Part shown: piece by piece, positions 1 through 9,800 of the stretch
How positions within the stretch are numbered: position 1 is the stretch's first letter
Layout of the letters: each line of letters begins with the position of its first letter
DNA from: Planctomycetota bacterium
Lineage (GTDB): Bacteria > Planctomycetota > Planctomycetia > Planctomycetales > Planctomycetaceae
Direction of reading: 5' to 3'
DNA length: 22,348 nucleotides
NCBI GenBank assembly: GCA_024278285.1
Contig: JAJRTM010000927.1
Coordinates: 1 to 22,348 of the forward strand
The notes under the pieces: model-generated
Database searches by the model: none
The model's input: the letters and a program-made list of their open reading frames with translations, nothing else
What the model was told of the DNA's origin: nothing
Program-made: the position numbers and the translations under genes

Positions 1-1
1 A

Positions 2-346
2 AAGTTCAAGGATCGCACGTTTTACATCCACAATCCGCAAGTCACGCTGATGCGGACAACTGCGCAGGAGTGCCGCGAACTTGGGAAGATTCTTGCAACT
101 AAAATAAACACTTACACGGCTGCGGTTACGGTACTTATTCCAGAAAAGGGAATCAGTGTCATCAGTAAGGAAGGCGAACCTTTTTATGATCCAGTGGCAG
201 ACACTGCACTGTTCGACACACTTGCCAGTGAATTAAAAGATGACATCCCTGTCCGATTCCTGGATTGCGATATCAACGACCCCGATTTTTCAACAGCGTG
301 TGTCGAATCGTTACTCGATAACTTGTCAATCTCCAAGCAACAATAA
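2..346 (+). CDS. UPF0261 / Tm-1-like ATP-binding protein, C-terminal part (5' truncated)
   Basis: The reading frame is open from the left edge (frame beginning at base 2) to a TAA at 344-346, giving about 114 residues. The pattern HNPQVTLMRTT, then ELGKILATKIN, then VTVLIPEKGIS and PFYDPVADTALF matches the C-terminal half of the UPF0261/Tm-1-like family, whose members are around 400 residues, so roughly the last quarter is visible. The internal ATG at 50 is not the real start because family-like sequence continues upstream of it. The family is named after the plant Tm-1 resistance protein. Bacterial members are mostly uncharacterised and often sit in small-molecule catabolic clusters. The next gene starts 20 bases downstream, so the two are probably co-transcribed. 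The family call is from recognition of these motifs, and the precise function is unknown. Confidence 0.82.
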   Translation, partial: KFKDRTFYIHNPQVTLMRTTAQECRELGKILATKINTYTAAVTVLIPEKGISVISKEGEPFYDPVADTALFDTLASELKDDIPVRFLDCDINDPDFSTACVESLLDNLSISKQQ

Positions 347-353
347 TTCAAAC

Positions 354-359
354 AGAGGA
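354..359 (+). promoter_or_regulatory. Ribosome binding site for the Dabb gene
   Basis: AGAGGA lies 7 bases before the ATG at 367, and fixes that start for the small downstream gene. Confidence 0.6.
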
Positions 360-366
360 ACCAGAC

Positions 367-678
367 ATGCCGCAAGTTAAACATTATGGCGTATTTCTCT
401 TCAAGAAAGAAATTACTTCCGCACAAATAGAGAACTGCTTTGCAGAGATGCACGGCATGGTTGGGAAAATCCCAGGACTGATCGATATGTGCCACGGTCC
501 TTACGACAGTTCGGAAGGGCTGAATGATGAATTCACGCATGGATTCATCATGACGTTTGAAAGCCCGGAAGCCAGAGATACCTATTTGCCGCATCCGATT
601 CACGAACAAGTGAAAGAGGTTGTCGTTCCCTGCCTGGAACGAGTCATCGTCTTTGATTTCAATGTTGAATGCCCCTAA
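367..678 (+). CDS. Dabb (stress-responsive alpha/beta-barrel) domain protein
   Basis: This 103-residue protein has the length and pattern of a single Dabb ferredoxin-like domain. It begins with a strand containing VKHYGVFLFKKE, followed by a helix, then GLIDMCHGPYDS, the segment FTHGFIMTFESPEARDTYLPHPIHEQ, and a final strand VIVFDF. The HP.H segment near residues 77-80 is typical of the family. Dabb proteins are small dimeric proteins. Some are enzymes on polyketide or lignin-derived compounds, but most bacterial members have no assigned reaction. There is no signal peptide, so it should be cytoplasmic. It follows the UPF0261 gene by 20 bases with a good ribosome binding site, which suggests an operon. 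The substrate cannot be inferred from the sequence. Confidence 0.85.
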   Translation: MPQVKHYGVFLFKKEITSAQIENCFAEMHGMVGKIPGLIDMCHGPYDSSEGLNDEFTHGFIMTFESPEARDTYLPHPIHEQVKEVVVPCLERVIVFDFNVECP

Positions 679-686
679 CCCCGGGC

Positions 687-703
687 AAGCCTAACCTACG
701 ATT
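687..703. repeat. 17-bp direct repeat, left copy
   Basis: The 17 bases aagcctaacctacgatt occur here and again, unchanged, at 887-903, exactly 200 bases away. The pair brackets the inverted-repeat block at 706-853. A related sequence in the opposite orientation (gtaggtcaggct) is at 15321-15332. Confidence 0.9.
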
Positions 704-705
704 TC

Positions 706-735
706 TCCTCGTTCCCAAGCTCCTGCTTGGGAACG
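706..735. repeat. Hairpin-forming intergenic repeat, copy A
   Basis: cgttcccaagc (710-720) and gcttgggaacg (725-735) form a perfect 11-bp inverted repeat around a TCCT loop. The 30 bases 706-735 match the reverse complement of 824-853 at 28 of 30 positions, so copies A and B are the same element in opposite orientation. No T-tract follows, so it does not look like a simple terminator, although transcript-end processing after the Dabb gene is possible. Confidence 0.85.
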
Positions 736-800
736 GACGGCTGGGAAGGTCCTCCTTCCGGTAAGTTTTAATTGTTTTCGATGACTTTCAGTACCGCCGC

Positions 801-814
801 GAAGCAGGAGCTTC
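801..814. repeat. Small inverted repeat inside the composite element
   Basis: gaagc (801-805) and gcttc (810-814) pair around AGGA. It lies between hairpin copies A and B and appears to be part of the same composite. Confidence 0.55.
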
Positions 815-823
815 TGCCCCTTG

Positions 824-853
824 CGTTCCCAGGGAGGAGCTTGGGAACGAGGA
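824..853. repeat. Hairpin-forming intergenic repeat, copy B (inverted)
   Basis: cgttccca at 824-831 pairs with tgggaacg at 842-849. The whole 30-base unit is the reverse complement of copy A (706-735) apart from two bases, so the interval 706-853 is a large imperfect palindrome. Confidence 0.82.
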
Positions 854-886
854 CGAATAGTTTGTGCGTAATGATGTCAGGCTGGA

Positions 887-903
887 AAGCCTAACCTACG
901 ATT
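887..903. repeat. 17-bp direct repeat, right copy
   Basis: This is an exact second copy of the sequence at 687-703. It also forms half of a small hairpin, aggct (880-884) / agcct (888-892). It ends 34 bases before the ATG of the large secreted protein, so it falls in that gene's probable leader. Confidence 0.88.
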
Positions 904-937
904 ATCCAATAACAATCCGCTTGCCAGGAAAACGGTA

Positions 938-3900
938 ATGAATATCTCAAAGCATCAATTATTTACTAATCTGACCATCATCGTTGCGTTTGCCATCTTC
1001 TCTGGATCGATAATTGCTGAGGAGAAAACGAGTTTGCTTTTTGATGGTCAATCGCTTGATGGCTGGGAAGTGATCCCGCGCGATCAACAATGGTGGACTG
1101 TAACCGATGGTGCTATTTCTGGTGGTTCACTCAAGAAAAAAGTGCCGCACAATACGTTTATTGCGACCAAAAAATCGTATCAGAATTTTGACTTGACGTT
1201 AAAGATTCGTATTCAGGGGACAGAAGGCTTTATCAACTCCGGAATTCAGATCCGAAGTGTTCGAGTGCAGAACAGCTCTGAAATGAGTGGCTATCAGGTT
1301 GATGCAGGCAAAGGGTGGTGGGGGAAATTGTATGATGAATCTCGCCGAAACAAAGTGGTTGGACAGGCTGCTGACTTGGGAAAAGTCAACAAGGCCGTTG
1401 ATGAAAATGGCTGGAACGAATATCGAATTCGTGCCGAAGGTAAGCGGATTCAATCATGGATAAACGGCGTGCCTGCTCTCGATTATACTGAAAAAGATGC
1501 AGGCATTCCGCTTGATGGGCAGATTGGATTTCAAGTGCATGGCGGTGGAAAAGCGTTGGTGCAAATTAAGGAGATCACCATCATTCGGTTACCACCAACA
1601 CCTGGTGTGATGACATGGGAGAAATTCAAACAGCGTAAAAAAACTCCGACAAATAAAGTTGCTGAGCAGATGAGCGTTGCCTCGACTCCCCTTTCCCCTG
1701 AAGAAGAACTGCGCGGTTTTGAAGTTCCAGAAGGGTTTGAAGTTGAACTTGTCGCTTCTGAATCAGATGGAATCGGTAAATTCATCGCAGTTGCGTTTGA
1801 TGCACAAGCTCGCATGTGGACGATGACGGCACTCGAATACCCTGTCGATGCGAATGAAAACGCAGAGGCATCGCAGCGACTGTTCGCCAATGGCGGGCGA
1901 GATAAAGTATTGGTGTTCGACCAACCTTTCGGCAAGCAGATTTCAAAGCCGCGAGTTTTTGTTGATGGCCTTGTGATGCCGTTGGGAATACTCCCGTATA
2001 AAGATGGCGTTTATGTGCAGTATGGAAACGATATCCGCTTGTATCGCGATACCAATGCAGATGGGAAAGCTGATAAACACGAAGTCATCCTGACCGGCTT
2101 TGGCACCCAGGATTCGCATCTTTTTCCACATCAATTCACACTCAGACCGGGCGGCTGGATATTGGTTGCACAAGGTCTATTTAATCGATCAAAAGTACGC
2201 CGTCCAGATGGTCATGCTTTTGCCAGCGGTCCGAAGGTAATCAGCTTCGATCAATGCAAACTCGCTCGATTTACGCATGATGGTTCTGATTTCGAAACGT
2301 TGACCGCAGGCCCAAACAACATTTGGGGCCTGACGATTTCTCGTGAAGGTGAGACGTGGTTGCAAGAGGCGAACGATATTGGCTATCCGATTATCCCTTA
2401 TGAACCAGGGGGATATTACAAAACCGGGTCGCAAGACAAGCTACGGTCTTATCAACCACTGATGCCGCCCCCTTTAGCACCTCCGCAAATGGGAGGCACT
2501 GGCTTGAGTGGGCTGGCGATTGCCGATGATCGTGATGGTTGGAGCTACCCGTGGGGCTTGAAAAATGCGAAACCGAACGGGCCACGGACTTTTTACGTTG
2601 CCAATCCCATTACAAGTTCCATCCAGATCATTCGGGCAACTCCCGATCGCGAACGGTATCGATACGAAAAGCTGCCCGATTTTCTTACCTCAAAAGACTC
2701 AAGATTTCGTCCCGTTGCAATTCAATTTGGACCAGATGGCTGTCTGTATGTCACCGACTGGTACAACAAAATCATTTCGCATAATGAAGTTCCAAGAAAT
2801 CACCCTGCACGGGATAAAACACGCGGCCGCATCTGGCGAATTCGTCAGAAAAGTCAGCCACGTATCACACCGCCAAACTTGAGCGAACTACCATCGGACA
2901 ACTTATTAACTCATCTGGGTTCTCCCAGTGCTCGTATTGCCGATTTGGCATGGCAGGAAATTGTTGATCGAAATGCTAAAGAACTGATCCCCAAATTAAA
3001 GCAACTTATTATCGACGAGAAAACAGCAGACGATAAACGCCTTGGCGCGTTATGGGCATTAGAAGGTGTCTCGAATATCGAAACATCAATCCTCATGCAA
3101 CTGGCCATCGATTCAAACGCAAACATTCGTCACGAGGCAATCAGGATTGCCGCTGCACAGCCTCGTTCTAACAGCCAGTTTTTAGAAGTTGCCCAATTGC
3201 TGATCGATGATCCTTCACCCAAAGTTCGGGCAGCGTTGGGAGATGCTTTACGACACGTTCAACATGCTGACAAAAAAGTAATTGCGTTGATGCTGCAACT
3301 TGGGAAACCTCCACTTTCAGGGGATAAGTGGGATTCTTATGACAGAGAATTTGAACGATATCTTGCACGCTGGGCGATGGAACGCAACGCCGAGACCGTC
3401 AGTCAATTTATCAATTCACCAGAAGGCAAAGCGATGCCGCTGGAAAGCCGCCTGCTGGCAACTTTGGCAGTAGGCGGGAATCGTGGTGCAATCGGCTTGG
3501 TAGAACTCATTCCAAAATTAAAACGTTCTCTCGCTGTCGAAGAAATTCAATTACTTGCTTCACATTTCAACGAACCGACCGTTGCCAAAGCAATGATTCG
3601 ATTACTGGAAAATCCTGTCAGTCGCAATTCTACATTGCAGACTTTACTGGCACTTCGAACCACGATTGACACACAGCAACTTCATTCCACAATCGAATCT
3701 GCAACCCTCTCCCTTTGGAGTCAGGCAACGACCGACAACGAAAAACAATTCGCATTAAAAATTGCAGGAGCATTTCAGCTTCATGAACTTGATGAGAACA
3801 TCGCAACGTATGCAAGAACACCTCAAACCAAACAAAAATCCAAACTGCTGGCATTGAAAGCATTGCGAGAACTTGGCTCCAATGAGTTCAAAATACTCTC

Positions 3901-5272
3901 AGCAATAGCTCTTTCAGAGAAAGAATCCCAGCAGGTACGGGACGCAGCAATGGCAGCATTGGCTGAATCATCATCAGAACAGGCCGTTGCAGCGATGTCA
4001 AACATGCTCATGAAACTGAACTACGAGAATCGCCAAGCGGTTATCGCTCGAATGGCAACAAGTCGCAACGGTGCGTTATCGCTTCTGGATTCTATCGAGA
4101 AAGAAGACATTTCTGCGGAAGATCTTGCTCCTGCAATTCTTGAAACCATGTTGATCTTGCTCCCCGAAAATGAAGAACTGAAAGAACTCTGGAGCGATGT
4201 TGCAGGACAGGTACAAAGTATTCTACGACTTCCGGACGGCAAGGCAGACTTTGTTCAGAAGCCGATTAAACTTTCTGGTGCATTTACTGTAGAAACATGG
4301 GTACGGCTCGATCCAGGGATTTCCAACGCTGACGGAATCCTCGGAAACCCCGGCGTGCTGGATATGAATTTTGCCGGTAAAATGTTTCGAGTCTGGATCG
4401 CAAATCAAAACGATATTGTTATTGCAAAACATACGATGGTCGCAAACTCCTGGGTGCATATTGCTGTCACACGTGATGACGAAGGGACGTTTCATATATA
4501 CATCAATGGCGAGCTTTCTGCCCAGAGTAAGCAGAAAAGTAAAGTGACATTTAACAACTTGCAAATCGGAAGAACCAGCCCGCGTGACACAGGTACCAAG
4601 GGGGCATTATTTGAATACCGTATTTGGGACATCGCTCGTACACCTCGTCAAATTCGAGACAATATTGACCTGAGTTTCTCAGAGAAAGAACAACCGGCAG
4701 AGCTTGTTCATTATTTTAGCAGAAATAATTGGGGACCACTGAGCGGTCAGGCAAAAATACAGTCAGCACTTGATGCCCCCAAGTTATTAACGATCAATCA
4801 GGCAACGGTGCAAGCAGCACTGTTCGATAAATACCGTCAACTTGCAAACAAAACAGGTAACGCGGTGGCTGGCAAATCCCTTTTTGAAAAGTCCTGCCTC
4901 GTTTGCCATCAGCAGGGAGGAAAAGGGGGAAAAATTGGGCCACCACTTGATGGAATCGGACTCAGAGGAACCGAAGCAATTCTCCGCAACATCCTGACAC
5001 CGAACGTTGCGATCGAAGGTGGCTACAGAAGTTACCGTGTATTAACCCGCTCCGGAAAAGTGATACAAGGTTTACTTGTCTCGCAAGACTCAACTGCCGT
5101 TGTCCTGCGGCAACCGAACACTGCGGATCAACGTATCAAAAAATCAGAGATTGAACGGGCCGGATTTACTTCTGTTTCTGTGATGCCAGGCGGACTACTG
5201 GATAACCTCAAACCACAAGAAGTAAGCGACCTTTTCACCCACCTGCATTCACTCAAACAAAACAACAAATAG
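938..5272 (+). CDS. Secreted DUF1080 / PVC dehydrogenase-type propeller / HEAT / LamG / cytochrome c fusion protein
   Basis: This 1444-residue protein starts with a signal peptide (about 1-27, cleavage near IIA|EEK). In order: DUF1080, the 3-keto-disaccharide hydrolase fold (about 30-217, with LFDGQSLDGWEV, SGIQIRS and QIGFQVHGG); a PVC-type membrane-bound dehydrogenase beta-propeller related to sorbosone dehydrogenase (about 258-640, FEVPEGFEVELVASE, DTNADGKAD and QFGPDGCLYVTDWYN); HEAT-like helical repeats (about 650-1085); a LamG/concanavalin-like domain (about 1090-1260); and a C-terminal heme-binding domain with CLVCH at 1320-1324 and a likely distal Met in SVMPGGL (Met1416). It should be exported and carry one covalent heme c. 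The dehydrogenase-heme half suggests oxidation of a sugar coupled to electron transfer, and DUF1080 suggests cleavage of a 3-keto-glycoside; both roles are inferred from the families. AGGA (926-929) supports the start. The gene converges on the minus-strand operon with a 24-base gap. Confidence 0.9.
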   Translation: MNISKHQLFTNLTIIVAFAIFSGSIIAEEKTSLLFDGQSLDGWEVIPRDQQWWTVTDGAISGGSLKKKVPHNTFIATKKSYQNFDLTLKIRIQGTEGFINSGIQIRSVRVQNSSEMSGYQVDAGKGWWGKLYDESRRNKVVGQAADLGKVNKAVDENGWNEYRIRAEGKRIQSWINGVPALDYTEKDAGIPLDGQIGFQVHGGGKALVQIKEITIIRLPPTPGVMTWEKFKQRKKTPTNKVAEQMSVASTPLSPEEELRGFEVPEGFEVELVASESDGIGKFIAVAFDAQARMWTMTALEYPVDANENAEASQRLFANGGRDKVLVFDQPFGKQISKPRVFVDGLVMPLGILPYKDGVYVQYGNDIRLYRDTNADGKADKHEVILTGFGTQDSHLFPHQFTLRPGGWILVAQGLFNRSKVRRPDGHAFASGPKVISFDQCKLARFTHDGSDFETLTAGPNNIWGLTISREGETWLQEANDIGYPIIPYEPGGYYKTGSQDKLRSYQPLMPPPLAPPQMGGTGLSGLAIADDRDGWSYPWGLKNAKPNGPRTFYVANPITSSIQIIRATPDRERYRYEKLPDFLTSKDSRFRPVAIQFGPDGCLYVTDWYNKIISHNEVPRNHPARDKTRGRIWRIRQKSQPRITPPNLSELPSDNLLTHLGSPSARIADLAWQEIVDRNAKELIPKLKQLIIDEKTADDKRLGALWALEGVSNIETSILMQLAIDSNANIRHEAIRIAAAQPRSNSQFLEVAQLLIDDPSPKVRAALGDALRHVQHADKKVIALMLQLGKPPLSGDKWDSYDREFERYLARWAMERNAETVSQFINSPEGKAMPLESRLLATLAVGGNRGAIGLVELIPKLKRSLAVEEIQLLASHFNEPTVAKAMIRLLENPVSRNSTLQTLLALRTTIDTQQLHSTIESATLSLWSQATTDNEKQFALKIAGAFQLHELDENIATYARTPQTKQKSKLLALKALRELGSNEFKILSAIALSEKESQQVRDAAMAALAESSSEQAVAAMSNMLMKLNYENRQAVIARMATSRNGALSLLDSIEKEDISAEDLAPAILETMLILLPENEELKELWSDVAGQVQSILRLPDGKADFVQKPIKLSGAFTVETWVRLDPGISNADGILGNPGVLDMNFAGKMFRVWIANQNDIVIAKHTMVANSWVHIAVTRDDEGTFHIYINGELSAQSKQKSKVTFNNLQIGRTSPRDTGTKGALFEYRIWDIARTPRQIRDNIDLSFSEKEQPAELVHYFSRNNWGPLSGQAKIQSALDAPKLLTINQATVQAALFDKYRQLANKTGNAVAGKSLFEKSCLVCHQQGGKGGKIGPPLDGIGLRGTEAILRNILTPNVAIEGGYRSYRVLTRSGKVIQGLLVSQDSTAVVLRQPNTADQRIKKSEIERAGFTSVSVMPGGLLDNLKPQEVSDLFTHLHSLKQNNK

Positions 5273-5296
5273 AATGAAAGGGTCTCTTCAACAGGA

Positions 5297-6805
5297 TCAG
5301 TTCGAGACAACATGCAAGTCAATCTCTAATAATGCGGCGACTTTTTTAAGCTGCGATGTATTGTGACCGACGCCTAAAGCACCGTGATGTGTTGGAGCCA
5401 GGGCGAACCAGTCGTTCATCATTTGTGTTGGACCTCGGTCGAACTTGATATGCGTCATCGTGTTGCCGATCTTAAGAATCGGGGCCTTGATCGCTTCACC
5501 CTGATTGGCTATGAATCGTAATTTTCCATCACCTGTTTGCGTTAAGTTCAACAGTGTGACGGGGCCTTTGTTGACAGTTGCCTCGACACTGACACCGGTT
5601 CCCCATTTGCCATGATACAATCCCATACCACGTAAGATCGGCTTGCCATCTGCAATGGCGATATGGAATGGTCCGTCATGGCCAAGAATAATGGTGCCTT
5701 GTTCGTAATCGGCAGCGACAATTTCGCTGTAACTGCCGCCTGTTTCCAGGATGTCGCTAATCTTCATCGCGATTGCCGTTTTCATATCTCCTTCGCCACT
5801 ACACGGAATACCTTGAGCCGTCAGCAACGAATGCCCCAGAATAAATGCTTCCTGAAGTTGTTCATACTCGTTGCCATCCTTGCCTCGGTAGTAATAGGTC
5901 AGAGCATCCAAGTCGAATTCGCGAACCATTTTTTCTTGTGCAACAGCAACGCGGCAAGCAGCATTTAGTTGCTCGGGGCGTGGTTTGCAGGCGAGCGGAT
6001 CGACGGGCGAGTCTTCGCTTAAGACAAACATCGCGTGGACTTGTTCGAGTTTCGATTGACACTCCGCATCGCTCACCGAGTCAGCAAGTTTCGCCAGATC
6101 GCACATTTCCAGTATCTCGATGTGCATGCCGGTCTTTGCTGTAAGCATCGTAAAATCGCTGTACATATCCAGCATTCCCGGATAAGTATGTCCCAGGAAT
6201 CCCATACGGGCATTGCGTAATGTCCGAACAACGCTGGCGGCACGAACCCACTGTTCGATTTCGTCCCAGGCGGCGATTGCCTCGGGGTGTTCGGTCGTGT
6301 TTTCATCTGCCAACGAAATTGCTGGTGTTTCACTGAGGCCAAGCAAACCGGAAATCAAATGAAATTTAATACCACTTCGATTAAAAGCATTCGCAATTTC
6401 GGGGACACAACAACCGACACAATGTGCCAGCCACTCGCCGGTTGTTGTCTGTTCGTAGTTCATCGCGGCAGTCGGTTGCAGGTTGAGTACAACGACTGGT
6501 CGATGGCAACGATTAGCGATATCGATATGTGAAGCGCTCATCGCATAGGTTGCTGCATGACAAAAGATTAAATCGACATTGGCGGCATTGAATTTCTCTG
6601 CCGCTTGCCGTGCAGCAGTTTCGCCGTCGATCATCCCCGCATTGCAAACGTCTCCCCATGTTTCCATTCGCCCGGCAAGGAAATGGTTGTAGCCGAGCAA
6701 CCGATCAAGAAGTCCATCGAATTGTTCCCAATAGTGCGAATGTCCAAGCGAGTACAAACCGATACGCGGCCGCATCGCGGGTTTAATTGGTTCGAAGATG
6801 TTCAT
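5297..6805 (-). CDS. L-fucose/L-arabinose isomerase-family protein (candidate deoxy-sugar isomerase)
   Basis: This 502-residue protein resembles the FucI/AraA superfamily of metal-dependent aldose-ketose isomerases. It has an N-terminal Rossmann-like region (RIGLYSLGHSHYWEQF), a middle region GFLGHTYPGMLDMYSDF (202-218), and a C-terminal catalytic block with CSGEGDMKTA (335-344) and DYEQGTIILGHDGP (366-379), followed by APTHHGALGVGH (470-481). By analogy with AraA, Glu338, an acidic residue at 366-368, His376 and one of His473/474/481 could bind Mn2+; this mapping is inference. The start is ATG at 6805, overlapping the upstream TGA as ATGA with GAGGG about 10 bases before. The open frame continues 53 codons upstream, but that part lies inside the neighbouring gene and has no family similarity. 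No signal peptide is present. In an operon with RhaT and two rhamnosidases it may convert L-rhamnose to rhamnulose, though it is not a RhaA homologue by sequence. Confidence 0.82.
   Translation of the reverse strand: MNIFEPIKPAMRPRIGLYSLGHSHYWEQFDGLLDRLLGYNHFLAGRMETWGDVCNAGMIDGETAARQAAEKFNAANVDLIFCHAATYAMSASHIDIANRCHRPVVVLNLQPTAAMNYEQTTTGEWLAHCVGCCVPEIANAFNRSGIKFHLISGLLGLSETPAISLADENTTEHPEAIAAWDEIEQWVRAASVVRTLRNARMGFLGHTYPGMLDMYSDFTMLTAKTGMHIEILEMCDLAKLADSVSDAECQSKLEQVHAMFVLSEDSPVDPLACKPRPEQLNAACRVAVAQEKMVREFDLDALTYYYRGKDGNEYEQLQEAFILGHSLLTAQGIPCSGEGDMKTAIAMKISDILETGGSYSEIVAADYEQGTIILGHDGPFHIAIADGKPILRGMGLYHGKWGTGVSVEATVNKGPVTLLNLTQTGDGKLRFIANQGEAIKAPILKIGNTMTHIKFDRGPTQMMNDWFALAPTHHGALGVGHNTSQLKKVAALLEIDLHVVSN
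6802..6805 (-). promoter_or_regulatory. ATGA stop/start overlap (translational coupling)
   Basis: On the minus strand the ATG of the isomerase (6805-6803) overlaps the TGA of the upstream rhamnosidase (6804-6802). This 4-base overlap is a standard sign of translational coupling, and settles the isomerase start. Confidence 0.8.
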
Positions 6806-9800
6806 GGTAAGTTCACCCTCACTGTTTTTGCTGCCTGGATTGTTACCGGTCCCATCAGGCCTGTCGGTTGAAGTGGCAAGTCTGTTGGGATTGTCTGCTG
6901 CGTCAGAAATGTTTTTCTTTGTTTGGCAGGCAGTTTTGCATCGCCGACCAATCGATTTTGCCACGGTATCGCGACCTCAACTTCCAAAATATTTTCGCCG
7001 GTTTGAATCGCATCGGTAATATCGACTTGCCAGGGTTCCATCCACAGCGTTCGCAGAACCTTTCCATTCAGTCGAACCGTTGCCAACCCGCCAACGTTTC
7101 CGAGCCCCAGTCGATAACGCTCATCTTTAAGATTTGCCGGTCCCGTAAAGCTCGTTCGATAGGTTGCCTTTCCGGAAAAATATCGCAGATTGTCATCAGG
7201 TTGCTTTGAAAGATCGCACAACGATTCCAATTTCTGTTTTCGTTCTTTTCCGAAAGGATCGTTGAACGCCACTTGCCAGGGACCATCAACAACGCGTGGC
7301 AAAAGATCGTCGTTAATGTCAATCGTCTTTGTTTTTCCATCGTTATCAATCAGCGAGTAACGACCTGCCTGCCAGAAATGACCAACCACATTATTTTCGT
7401 CATCGATCAAAAGTTGCAACGACTGGCTGGAAATAAGTGAATTGGCATCTGCCTCTGTTTTGCGAGTTACGGAGACTATTCGGTGTTTTGCAACTGGTTC
7501 GTCTTCAAAAACAACAAATACCGAACCATGTGGTCCCAGAGTGATCGGCAAGCTGATCGTCCCATGTTTTTGATCGTAAACAGCGGGGCGTTCGACCGCT
7601 CCTGTATCAGGCCACAAAAGTTTTGGCGAGCGACTATTCACGCGAAACGTCACTACTGTTGTCACTTCTTTTTTCTGCGAGTTGGCGACGAAATAAATTT
7701 CCTGTTTGCCGGTTGAACGATGCGTGTAGCGAAGTGAAACCGTACTTTCAAAGTCGGGTTGAAGATCGAGTTCAGCAAACACCGCATCCAGCTTCTTCCC
7801 CCAGATAATGCGGCCTTTTCCCAACCGCCGTTCACCGGAGGGTTGTTTTGAATCCTCCCCCCAAATATGCAGGGCAAGTTGTTGGACAATTTCATCACAC
7901 TTCGGATAGTTCTCCATACTGGGTGAGCGTTTCGGCGGGTGGCCAACCACTGTTGCACCGGCTTCGATTAGTTCGCTGATTTTCTTCAGTAACTCGGGGC
8001 GCATCGTTTCCAATTTGGGAAGAACCAGGACGCGATAGTTAGTCCCGTGTGGCAATACAAGGCGACCATTTTTGACGGACAGACTTTTGAGTATTACTTC
8101 TGCGTTGATATAGTCGTAGTCGCGCCCCGGCGGTAATGCCGGATCACGAATACCTGCCATCTTCGGTGCATCTTCGCCAATGAAGTAGGCAACGTCTGCC
8201 ACACGAGTTCCCTGTTGCAAAAGAAAACTGCAACGCCGTATATATTCGATCCACGCTTTACTTTCTTCAAACCAGGTGTTGTGGTGGTTAAACTCGGTTC
8301 CAAACCATGTGTTAACACCTGGTTTACGATCTTCCCACGGCTGATGAATGAAGACGTGCAAAACGAAGTGGTTAATCCCCTGACTGAAACACCAGTCACC
8401 AAGCCCTTTCAAGTCTTTCGGAGTTGTATTGAAATGGGAGGGGCTGGCGGTAAACGCCTCGGCTGAAACGAACGACTTGCCGTAGATATTGGCTGCCGAT
8501 GTTGCGGCTCGACATTCCGTCTCACCGAGTCCATGCGTCCAGAATTCCCCGCCGATGAAGTCTGATTGTCCGCCGTACTGAAGAAACTCAGCAGGAAATC
8601 CCCAATGACCATAGTTCTCCAGCCAGAGTCGAAGCCCATGCTCATGACACAAATCACGAAGTCCACCAACGTAATCGGTCGCAATGCGATCTGCGACAAG
8701 ACGTCGTAAATCCCACAGAAATCGATCAGACTCATTCGCGTTTCCGACAATGCGTCCTGTCAACACAGGAAGCCACGGAATGGGGTCGTAACCGTAGCGA
8801 GTACGAAACTTTTCGGCAAAGCCATCCGTCCAGTTTTGCGAACCCATCTCGTAACTATCAGCCACAACATGCTTGAGCGCCCGTCGTTCGCTGGCGGGCA
8901 TACGGCGAAGAATCTCTCCGAGAAACGCATCAAAATGTCGTTTCGTCGCCGCCTGGTTCATCTTATCGACTTCCAGACCCTCACCTTCTGGTGCAGCAGG
9001 GGCATTGCGTGTTCCGGTTGTTGTCATGCCGATGCGTTGCACAATCCAATCGCCCGGTGGAACATCCCATGTCAACGTCCCATCCGCTTTCAGAAACTTA
9101 GTCAGGTTGATTGATTTTCCGGGAGCAACAGCGAGTAACGGGCTATCTGCTTTTTGCTGAGCAGGCCAAAGATAGGTGTCCCATTGCGGCGTTGGTGTGG
9201 GGTGCATTTTTCCTAACTGTTTTTCGACATACGACTCCAAACGTGATGCGCCGGAGAGTTCGATTTCTGCAAGTGCAGCCGCACCAACAACCTTCGTGAA
9301 AACAAGCTGGAAATGTTTTGCACTAACCGCCGGGAACGAGATCGTCACCGGTCCACGCGGCATTGGTCCAACATGTTTCTTCATATTCGAACGGTCAAAA
9401 CGAAAACTACGAATCGCCTTGAAACCCTTGCTAGTAGATACAAGCAGTTCACATTGTGCCGCCCACGGCGAGATGAACGGAGTTAATGATAAGTGCCGAA
9501 CTGTAAACGGTTTTTCTGTCTGGATGTCAATTGTAAAGCGATTTCCACCTACTCCGGCACCGGCAGGAAATGCCATTGCCGTTTCCGGTTTTTCATCGAC
9601 AAGCGAGGCTGTATTATCGACCGCAGGAACGCAGGTTACTTTCGGTGCGTGGCGGATAAGGGAATCGCCATCGTCTTTTGGAGCTGGGTATGCAAGAACA
9701 GCAACGTCTTGAAAGGGAGATTGCGGAACTGGCAATATCTGTAAAAAATGGGATGGACCGCGTACCTTGACTTCAGATGAGGCAAGGTATCGCATCGCGT

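Noticed and set aside
184..609. A 141-codon open frame on the minus strand
   Set aside because: It is antisense to both the UPF0261 fragment and the Dabb gene, which have recognisable motifs on the plus strand.
687..903. CRISPR array
   Set aside because: There are only two copies of the direct repeat, 200 bases apart, and the interval is filled by inverted repeats and not by regular spacers.
5273..5308. A bidirectional terminator between the converging genes
   Set aside because: The only pairing seen is a 5-bp gtctc/gagac with a long loop that extends into the isomerase coding end, and there is no T-tract.
6806..6964. A 53-residue N-terminal extension of the isomerase
   Set aside because: It overlaps the C-terminal coding region of the upstream rhamnosidase, has no family resemblance, and an ATGA overlap with a ribosome binding site marks 6805 as the start.
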